From the NCBI GenBank assembly GCA_947038135.1, contig CAMQVM010000142.1, forward strand, positions 1 to 5,176: a stretch of 5,176 nucleotides of DNA, read 5' to 3'. The translations under genes and the position numbers were made by a program. Under the pieces are notes generated by a model. It saw only the letters and a program-made list of their open reading frames with translations. It had not been told where the DNA came from and ran no database searches. Of this stretch, positions 1 through 5,176 are shown piece by piece (position 1 is the stretch's first letter; every line of letters begins with the position of its first letter). The stretch is from an uncultured Rikenellaceae bacterium (GTDB taxonomy: Bacteria > Bacteroidota > Bacteroidia > Bacteroidales > Rikenellaceae).

Positions 1-641
1 GCTGCAATAGAGTCATGATTTTTTGATAATATCTCTCGCATAGAGTCAAAGTCACTATCATTCCACTGGTCATAAAACCCACAAGTAGGTCTGTTGGCAA
101 AGTATTGAGCTGTAAGCCTACCATTGTAGAGCGAGTGCATACCTCCTTCAGGATCACATACACTCATTCCATGCCATGTATCTCCATGATACCCCCCTTG
201 TATTGTTGCTATGTTATTTTTCGATTTGTGCCCCTTAGAGTATTGATACTGGATAGCCATTTTAAGAGCCACCTCTACAGATACTGAGCCGCTGTCACTA
301 TAAAAAATTCGATCTAACCCAATTGGCAGCATCTCTACAAGCTGCTCTCCTAGTTCAATTGCTGGTGAGTGTGTTATGCCGCCAAACATCACATGAGACA
401 TCTTAGATATCTGCTTTTGAGCTGCTCTGTTTAGGCGTTTATTGTTATATCCATGTATAGTGCACCACCACGATGACATACCATCAATAACCCTCTTATC
501 ATTGTCAAGATATAGATATACACCCTCCGCTTTATGACACATATATACAGGTAGTGGATCTACCATAGATGTATATGGGTGCCACAGATGCTCTCTATCA
601 AAGAGCATCATCTCTTGCATTCTATCAGTGTTGTTGCACAT
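1..641 (-). CDS. bioA: Adenosylmethionine-8-amino-7-oxononanoate aminotransferase (BioA), 5' part; C-terminus beyond left edge
   Basis: PLP-dependent class III aminotransferase of biotin synthesis. The family converts 7-keto-8-aminopelargonate to 7,8-diaminopelargonate in the cytosol, normally with S-adenosylmethionine as amino donor. The visible 213 residues carry clear BioA landmarks: LWHPYTSM (19-26), GMSSWW (54-59) at the substrate site, SHVMFGGITHSPAIEL (82-97), the phosphate-binding DSGSVSVEVALKMA (116-129), and GGYHGDT (149-155), whose Tyr151 should stack on the PLP ring. SVCDPEGGMHSLY follows. The paired Trp and the HPYTSM Tyr favour true SAM-using BioA over other class III aminotransferases. 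The catalytic lysine lies outside the window. The ATG at 641 was chosen because AAGG (650-653) sits 8 bases upstream; an in-frame ATG at 620 (Met8) is a weaker alternative. The gene follows the WG-repeat gene after 17 bases, so it is probably cotranscribed with it. Confidence 0.95.
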   Translation of the reverse strand, partial: MCNNTDRMQEMMLFDREHLWHPYTSMVDPLPVYMCHKAEGVYLYLDNDKRVIDGMSSWWCTIHGYNNKRLNRAAQKQISKMSHVMFGGITHSPAIELGEQLVEMLPIGLDRIFYSDSGSVSVEVALKMAIQYQYSKGHKSKNNIATIQGGYHGDTWHGMSVCDPEGGMHSLYNGRLTAQYFANRPTCGFYDQWNDSDFDSMREILSKNHDSIA

Positions 642-649
642 ATTTTCAA

Positions 650-653
650 CCTT
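650..653 (-). promoter_or_regulatory. Shine-Dalgarno-like site of bioA
   Basis: The minus strand reads TAAGGTT here, with AAGG 8 bases before the bioA ATG at 641. It falls in the 17-base gap after the stop of the upstream gene. It supports initiation at 641 rather than at the in-frame ATG at 620. It is the only convincing ribosome-binding motif in the window, which fits Bacteroidota, where such motifs are often weak or absent. Confidence 0.6.
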
Positions 654-658
654 ATTTA

Positions 659-2092
659 TTATACACCTTGCTCCATGCTATCTATGACATCACCATCAGT
701 AGATACATTAAACCACTTATCTTCAAAGCACACCTTTCCTATCCCATTATGAAAACTTAAAGCCTCATCATATATGATAGGTGTTATCTCGTTACCGTTG
801 ATATCTATATATCCTTTTTTGCCACTATCACTACTCTCTGCTACTGCTAACCCAAATGAAAACTCACCTATCCAGTTGTATCTATTTTTTGATATCACCT
901 CAGTTGCACGGTTCAGAAGGATAAAAGCACCATTTTTACAAGCTATAAAGCAGTTGTGATCAGACACCCACTCTAGCGAGTCGTAGCCAATAGTTGATAT
1001 ATACTCTCCATACTTATTCATTGCATAGTATAGATCAAATAGCACCACTACCGATATACCCTCTTGAAAAGGTGTAACCATACTATATTTAACCTCTGTT
1101 ACTTTCAGCCCAAAATTATCTGTAAATCCAAATTTCTTGGTTTCTCGGTCTTGTATAATAGCTCTGTTTTCGCTTGATGGAAAATTACAGTCATACTTTG
1201 ACGAGTCGATTATATTTTGAATCTCTTTGAAGTCTACAATATTCTCTATTTCGGCATATTGCACCTCAACAAGCAGCCTTAAAGTAGAGAGGCAGTCACT
1301 CAAACACTCTTTTTTAAATAGATGGTTTGTGATGTTTGTAAATGGTATGTTATATCTTTTTTCTAAATCTTCGGCGTGCTTAATATAGCTATCTACGTGC
1401 TCAAGAGCCACTTGTGGAGATATCAATTGCTCAATAAAAGCATCGCTATGCACTTCTTTTGTACCCGTGTGCAGAGTTAGTAACCACACCATTAATAGAG
1501 GCAGTACCATTTTATTATTACTCTCAGTAAGCTCTTCAGCTGTTTTGTATGCACCTAGAGTTACAGTGGTTCTTTCGGTAATAATAAGCTCTGTCTTAAA
1601 ATCATCTATCCATATATTTTTGTATGATGCTCCATCTATATGTAGTTTTGAATCAACAAATGCTAATATTGTCTTTGTAAGCCTTTTAGATACTTCAAAC
1701 ATCTCCTTATTAGAAAATTCAGCAGGTATAAAGGTAAAAAAACTTTTTAGGTTACTACCAGAAGCCTTTTTTATGAGTATTACATCGTAATGTCGTGGCG
1801 CAGAGTTATCGTTATAACTGATTAACTCTTCAGGGTAGTATTTACACGTTGTAAAGGGTGAGTTGTGCATTTTTGACACCTCCTTTACTGATGATATAAA
1901 GTTTTGTATCTGGCTATTAACCGACTTTATAACATATAGTTGATAATCTTCACTATCTTTTATCACCTCATATTTATCGTAATGATTGCCACAATAAATG
2001 TTATCATAAAAATGATTTGATAATTTTATATCATTAATCGTTTTTAGACTTGATGATATACTCTCTAAGCTTGTTAATATATTGTTAGCCAT
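659..2092 (-). CDS. Pseudokinase-like protein with C-terminal WG repeats, 477 aa
   Basis: Function unknown; probably a cytosolic signalling or scaffold protein, since no signal peptide or membrane segment is evident. Residues about 38-180 resemble a degraded protein kinase fold: YVIK with Lys56 in the place of the beta-3 lysine, a hinge-like YDVILIKKASGSNLKSFF (102-119), and HIDGASYKNIWIDD (151-164) where HRDxxxxN is expected. His151 and Asp153 remain, but Asn159 is one residue too far away, and no glycine loop or DFG can be found, so catalysis is doubtful. Residues about 185-300 look helical and match nothing recognised. Residues about 318-469 form four or five divergent WG repeats; the clearest is KKGYIDINGNEITP then IIYDEALSFHNGIGKVCF (425-456). 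The ATG directly follows the TAG of the vWA gene, implying translational coupling, and bioA lies 17 bases downstream. The repeat call is firmer than the kinase call, which is inferred from motif order. Confidence 0.8.
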   Translation of the reverse strand: MANNILTSLESISSSLKTINDIKLSNHFYDNIYCGNHYDKYEVIKDSEDYQLYVIKSVNSQIQNFISSVKEVSKMHNSPFTTCKYYPEELISYNDNSAPRHYDVILIKKASGSNLKSFFTFIPAEFSNKEMFEVSKRLTKTILAFVDSKLHIDGASYKNIWIDDFKTELIITERTTVTLGAYKTAEELTESNNKMVLPLLMVWLLTLHTGTKEVHSDAFIEQLISPQVALEHVDSYIKHAEDLEKRYNIPFTNITNHLFKKECLSDCLSTLRLLVEVQYAEIENIVDFKEIQNIIDSSKYDCNFPSSENRAIIQDRETKKFGFTDNFGLKVTEVKYSMVTPFQEGISVVVLFDLYYAMNKYGEYISTIGYDSLEWVSDHNCFIACKNGAFILLNRATEVISKNRYNWIGEFSFGLAVAESSDSGKKGYIDINGNEITPIIYDEALSFHNGIGKVCFEDKWFNVSTDGDVIDSMEQGV

Positions 2093-2959
2093 CTATCTTA
2101 TTGTTGAGGTTCCTACACTTAAAACTTTTATTAAATCTACCACTGATGCGTTATATACTACGCCCTTTATTTTAGCATCTTTATTGGTAATTTTGGTATT
2201 CTTCATTGCTGCAATATCATCATGAAACTGAACAGGCATATCGCTAGACATATGATATAGCAATTTAGCATTTTTATGTGCCTGCTCTATCTCCTTTTCA
2301 GATTCTGGAAATATAATCGATTCGCCATCATAAGATGCCAAATGAACATTTAAAAATATTAAATTACCATTATTTGTCTCAATTGATCGTATCTTGTCTG
2401 CTATGTTAAGCAGCATCTCTTCTGACGAGTCAGATGGTTCACCGTCTGATATATGTATCATAATTGGCGGAAAGCATTCTGTTCTGTCATGCTTTTTTAT
2501 CCACTCTGTAATATCACAATATACTGTTTTAAGTGCTGTATAAGTAGGCGTGTTTCCTCCACTGTAAGCTTCAGTCCACCAGTTAGTGTCAGATGAAAAA
2601 GAGAAGTAATCGCCCTTGCTATCTATGCGGCGTTTTACTGTACTCCTCTTCTTTACCACTGAGTTTACTAGCTCTGTTACTGAAAAGAATTTCTTTCCTG
2701 GGTCAACAAAGTCAAGTAGCGAATATACTGAATCACTATGGTATCCAAATATTCCTATATCGAAGTAGTTTTGATGGTCGCTACCTTTACGACACCTGTA
2801 TAGTAACTCATCAATTAATGAGTTGATGATTTTAGTAACAACCTCAGACTTTGGCACCTTCTCTCCCTCATACTGAATCGTATCTGCCATTGAGCCTGAA
2901 CGATCAACTAAAAGTGTTATTAGTGCTGGGTTGTTTCTTGTAATTTGTGCATTGTACAT
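2093..2959 (-). CDS. TerY-like von Willebrand factor A domain protein, 288 aa
   Basis: Soluble metal-binding vWA protein, probably a cytosolic protein-interaction module. The MIDAS motif is complete: DRSGS (Asp19, Ser21, Ser23) after the hydrophobic strand ALITLLV, Thr137 in GGNTPTYTAL, and Asp172 in IMIHISDGEPSD. Other features fit a widespread cytosolic vWA family: the N-terminal ITRNNPA, RCRKGSDHQNYFDIGIFGY (55-73), a Trp-rich NWWTEAYSGGNTP before the MIDAS Thr, FLNVHLAS (202-209), YHMSSDMP (235-242), and a C-terminal KGVVYNASVVDLIKVLSVGT. The vWA domain covers nearly the whole protein, and no signal peptide or transmembrane helix is evident. From general knowledge, relatives often sit beside kinases and PP2C phosphatases; here the partner is a pseudokinase-like WG protein whose ATG abuts this stop, and no phosphatase is visible. 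The start fits the family N-terminus. It is the first gene of the minus-strand operon. Confidence 0.93.
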   Translation of the reverse strand: MYNAQITRNNPALITLLVDRSGSMADTIQYEGEKVPKSEVVTKIINSLIDELLYRCRKGSDHQNYFDIGIFGYHSDSVYSLLDFVDPGKKFFSVTELVNSVVKKRSTVKRRIDSKGDYFSFSSDTNWWTEAYSGGNTPTYTALKTVYCDITEWIKKHDRTECFPPIMIHISDGEPSDSSEEMLLNIADKIRSIETNNGNLIFLNVHLASYDGESIIFPESEKEIEQAHKNAKLLYHMSSDMPVQFHDDIAAMKNTKITNKDAKIKGVVYNASVVDLIKVLSVGTSTIR

Positions 2960-3006
2960 ATTTATAGCTATTTAGGGTTACTGTCTGTGTTATCTATTTT
3001 GTAGTT

Positions 3007-3037
3007 TTGTATATGCATTTGTGACATTATTATACAA
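3007..3037. repeat. Imperfectly spaced dyad TTGTATA / TATACAA near the vWA operon promoter
   Basis: TTGTATA at 3007-3013 is the exact reverse complement of TATACAA at 3031-3037, with 17 bases between. It lies immediately downstream (minus strand) of the candidate -7 box of the vWA operon, so it would cover the start of the transcript. It could be an operator or a weak leader hairpin. In DNA this AT-rich a 7-bp dyad can arise by chance. Confidence 0.25.
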
Positions 3038-3045
3038 CAAAGATA
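3038..3045 (-). promoter_or_regulatory. Candidate -7 box of the vWA/WG/bioA operon
   Basis: The minus strand reads TATCTTTG, an exact match to the Bacteroidota -7 consensus TAnnTTTG. Transcription would start near 3031, giving a leader of about 70 bases before the vWA ATG at 2959. No TTTG lies at the usual 19-21 bp upstream; only a T-rich tract (3062-3070) is there, and the nearest TTTG (3059-3062) is 13 bp away. This is therefore a weaker candidate than the mutS promoter. Confidence 0.4.
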
Positions 3046-3053
3046 TATGATAA

Positions 3054-3085
3054 TTTGGCAAATAAAAAAGTAAATATTATATTTG
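3054..3085 (+). promoter_or_regulatory. Candidate Bacteroidota-type promoter of mutS
   Basis: TTTG at 3054-3057 and TATATTTG at 3078-3085 match the -33 (TTTG) and -7 (TAnnTTTG) elements of the Bacteroidota primary sigma factor, separated by exactly 20 bp, within the known 19-21 bp optimum. Transcription would start near 3092, leaving about 70 bases of leader before the mutS ATG. The -33 element lies 8 bp from the opposing candidate -7 box for the vWA operon, so the two polymerase sites would overlap. Confidence 0.65.
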
Positions 3086-3102
3086 AGAATAATTTATATC
3101 GT

Positions 3103-3125
3103 TTTACAGCTTAAGTGGCTGTAAA
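3103..3125 (+). repeat. Perfect 8-bp inverted repeat in the mutS leader
   Basis: TTTACAGC (3103-3110) and GCTGTAAA (3118-3125) are exact reverse complements around the 7-base loop TTAAGTG. The element falls inside the predicted mutS leader, 37 bases before the start codon and about 11 bases after the predicted transcription start. It could act as a small RNA hairpin or as a palindromic protein-binding site. It is not a convincing terminator, because no T-run follows on either strand. Confidence 0.45.
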
Positions 3126-3162
3126 TGAACAAACAACAAGAATACGTAAGTAAAAAAAAGAG

Positions 3163-5176
3163 ATGGCTGAAATAAGAAAATATGCAGAAACACCTTTAAT
3201 GAAGCAATATTATGGTGTAAAGACCACCCACCCTGAGGCAATATTACTGTTTCGTGTAGGCGACTTCTATGAATTGTTTGGAGAAGATGCTATTAAAGCG
3301 AGTGCGATACTAGGTATTGCTCTTACTAAAAGAGCAAACGGGGCAGCTTCATTTGTGGAGCTTGCTGGATTCCCATACCACTCACTAAACACCTACCTGC
3401 CTAAGCTAGTACGAGCTGGTGAGAGAGTGGCAATATGCGAACAGCTTGAAGACCCTAAAATGACAAAGTCAATTGTTAAAAGAGGGGTTACAGAGCTTAT
3501 CACCCCTGGGGTATCTTTTAATGATGAAGTTCTTTCAAGCCGTGAGAATAACTTTTTGGGCTCTATATATTTTGATAAAAATAATATTGGAGTAGCATTT
3601 CTTGATATCACTACTGGAGAGTTTTATGCCGCACAAGGAGATATGGGCTATGCTGAGAAGCTTCTTCTGTCATTTAAACCTAAAGAGGTGCTTATTCAAA
3701 AGGGGTGCCGAGAACAGTTTGTGGGGCAGTTTGGTAAAGAGTATCACACTTTCCCTATCGAAAACTGGAATTTTGACCTTAACAACTCCTATAATCGATT
3801 AATAAATCAGTTTGAGGTTAAGTCGCTTAAAGGCTTTGGTATTGAAGGGTTAAGCTCTGCTACATCGGCTGCTGGAGCTATTATCTACTACTTAGAGTAT
3901 ACTTGTCACACCAACACAAAGCATATAAACACTATATCTCGTATTGAAGAGGATAACTATGTATGGTTAGATAAATACACCCTTCGAAACCTTGAGGTGT
4001 TTAATAGCTCCTCACAAAGGGGTAAGGCGCTGGTTGATGTTGTTGACAAGGCACACTCACCTATGGGGTCGAGAACTATAAGACGCTGGCTGTCGCTGCC
4101 ACTAAAGAGCGAAAAAGAGATATCTAACCGCCACGACATAGTTGAGTATTTCATCAACCACCATGATCTTCATATCGAGGTGATGAATGAGCTCTCGAAC
4201 ATTGGTGACCTTGAAAGGCTTGCATCTAAGGTTGCAGCGCTTAGGTGTACACCACGTGACTTGCTTCAGCTTAGAAGAGGTCTTTCAGCTATATCATCTA
4301 TAAAAGAGACACTAAGCGGGTGTGACGATAACTACCCTCTGAAAAAATGGGCATCAACAATAGAGACTTGTGCTGAGCTATGCAAAAAAATAGGTGATAT
4401 TATTTGTGAAGAGCCCGCTACTATTATACAAAAAGGTGGTGTTATTGCACATGGTGTCTCTGCATCGCTTGATGATCTTCGTGAGTTGATGATCAAAGGT
4501 AAAGACTACATATTGACCATACAAGAGCGTGAGAGTGTTCGCACGGGTATATCATCTCTTAAAATAGGGTTTAACAATGTGTTTGGCTACTATATTGAGG
4601 TTCGCAATATGCATAAAGACAAAGTTCCTGAAGAGTGGGTTCGAAAGCAGACCCTTACAAGTGCCGAGCGTTACATTACCCCTGAGCTTAAGGAGTATGA
4701 AGAGAAAGTGCTTGGTGCACAAGATAAAGCGCTGGCTTTAGAGATTGAGATATATGAAATGCTTGTTGTTGAGGCGGCTTTATTTGTCAATAAAATACTC
4801 ACTAGCAGCACTATTATAGGTGAGCTAGATGCGCTTCACTCATTTGCTACAATTTCAAAATCTGCATCATACTCACGCCCTGTAATCACTAATGACAATG
4901 TGCTTGATATAAAGCAGGCTCGCCACCCAGTTATTGAGGCGATGATGGAAATAGGTCAGAGTTATATTCCAAATGATCTGTATCTTGATAGTAAAACACA
5001 ACAGATTATTATTATTACAGGTCCTAATATGTCTGGAAAATCGGCACTGCTACGCACCACGGCACTAGTTGTTATTTTGGCGCAGGTAGGGTGTTTTGTG
5101 CCTGCTGAGTCTGCCACTATCGGAATTGTTGATAGGGTATTTACTCGTGTGGGGGCATCAGACAACATATCACAAG
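3163..5176 (+). CDS. mutS: DNA mismatch repair protein MutS, N-terminal 671 residues; C-terminus beyond right edge
   Basis: MutS recognises mismatches and small loops in newly replicated DNA and recruits MutL. The N-terminal mismatch-binding domain carries GDFYELF (33-39), in which Phe35 and Glu37 form the Phe-x-Glu pair that contacts the mispair. VAICEQLEDP (89-98) and RGVTELITPGV complete this region. Core and clamp domains follow, with LDKYTLRNLEVF (269-280), SPMGSRTIRRWLSLPL, and NNVFGYYIEV (471-480). The ATPase Walker A loop is GPNMSGKS (620-627). The frame is open to the last base; Walker B, the signature loop and the C-terminal helix-turn-helix lie beyond the window. Length to the Walker A matches full-length MutS1, not MutS2. 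The ATG at 3163 puts the usual short N-terminus ahead of ETPLMKQY. It has no good Shine-Dalgarno, only an A-rich leader. Transcription is divergent from the vWA operon, and the protein resembles Bacteroidales homologues. Confidence 0.98.
   Translation, partial: MAEIRKYAETPLMKQYYGVKTTHPEAILLFRVGDFYELFGEDAIKASAILGIALTKRANGAASFVELAGFPYHSLNTYLPKLVRAGERVAICEQLEDPKMTKSIVKRGVTELITPGVSFNDEVLSSRENNFLGSIYFDKNNIGVAFLDITTGEFYAAQGDMGYAEKLLLSFKPKEVLIQKGCREQFVGQFGKEYHTFPIENWNFDLNNSYNRLINQFEVKSLKGFGIEGLSSATSAAGAIIYYLEYTCHTNTKHINTISRIEEDNYVWLDKYTLRNLEVFNSSSQRGKALVDVVDKAHSPMGSRTIRRWLSLPLKSEKEISNRHDIVEYFINHHDLHIEVMNELSNIGDLERLASKVAALRCTPRDLLQLRRGLSAISSIKETLSGCDDNYPLKKWASTIETCAELCKKIGDIICEEPATIIQKGGVIAHGVSASLDDLRELMIKGKDYILTIQERESVRTGISSLKIGFNNVFGYYIEVRNMHKDKVPEEWVRKQTLTSAERYITPELKEYEEKVLGAQDKALALEIEIYEMLVVEAALFVNKILTSSTIIGELDALHSFATISKSASYSRPVITNDNVLDIKQARHPVIEAMMEIGQSYIPNDLYLDSKTQQIIIITGPNMSGKSALLRTTALVVILAQVGCFVPAESATIGIVDRVFTRVGASDNISQ

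Noticed and set aside
105..287. 60-codon plus-strand open frame
   Set aside because: It is antisense to bioA, whose conserved motifs cover this stretch.
569..760. 63-codon plus-strand open frame spanning the bioA/WG gene junction
   Set aside because: It crosses two well-supported minus-strand genes and has no recognisable features; position across the junction seems accidental.
1111..1118. TAATTTTG on the minus strand as an internal promoter for bioA
   Set aside because: It matches TAnnTTTG, but no TTTG lies 19-21 bp upstream (nearest at 10 bp), and such matches are expected by chance in AT-rich coding DNA.
1467..1790. 107-codon plus-strand open frame
   Set aside because: It lies wholly inside the WG-repeat gene on the opposite strand; it has no family resemblance and no start signal, so it is a shadow frame.
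2593..2826. 77-codon plus-strand open frame
   Set aside because: It is antisense to the vWA gene, which has clear MIDAS residues; low-complexity Leu/Ser composition fits a shadow frame.
2971..2980. TTTAGGGTTA resembling a telomere-type repeat unit
   Set aside because: Only a single copy is present in a bacterial intergenic region, so it is a chance match.
3002..3009. TAGTTTTG on the plus strand as a second mutS promoter
   Set aside because: It fits the -7 consensus but lacks a -33 TTTG at the right spacing, and the pair at 3054-3085 is better placed.
3393..4157. Open frames of 66-72 codons at 3393-3611 (minus), 3602-3802 (plus) and 3957-4157 (minus)
   Set aside because: All fall inside the unmistakable mutS frame and show no protein similarity of their own.

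Overview
The window is AT-rich, densely coded and looks bacterial, most likely from the phylum Bacteroidota. Two things point there: the MutS protein sequence, which reads like Bacteroidales MutS, and a promoter upstream of it that fits the Bacteroidota consensus (TTTG, 20 bp, TAnnTTTG). The genus cannot be read from this sequence. No tRNA, rRNA, CRISPR array, insertion sequence or transposase was seen.

Layout: one divergent intergenic region (2960-3162) separates two transcription units. To the left, on the minus strand, lies a tightly packed set of three genes read in the order vWA protein (2959-2093), pseudokinase-like/WG-repeat protein (2092-659) and bioA (641 to beyond the left edge). 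The first two genes abut exactly: the TAG stop is followed at once by the ATG. bioA starts 17 bases after the second stop, behind its own Shine-Dalgarno-like AAGG. To the right, on the plus strand, mutS starts at 3163 and runs off the right edge; about 671 of an expected 850-880 residues are visible.

Function: bioA (biotin synthesis) and mutS (mismatch repair) are ordinary housekeeping genes. The unusual part is the pair between them. The vWA protein has a complete MIDAS metal site and belongs to a TerY-like cytosolic vWA family that, from general knowledge, is often found beside Ser/Thr kinases and PP2C phosphatases. Its partner has a degraded kinase-like N-terminal half with no recognisable DFG motif and a C-terminal half of divergent WG repeats. 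Together they look like a two-protein signalling or scaffolding module of unknown function, sharing a transcript with a biotin gene.

The 203-bp intergenic region holds a strong mutS promoter candidate, a weaker one for the vWA operon, an 8-bp perfect inverted repeat in the mutS leader, and a 16-codon upstream reading frame. That frame starts at the repeat's last base and overlaps the mutS start through an A-rich slippery sequence.
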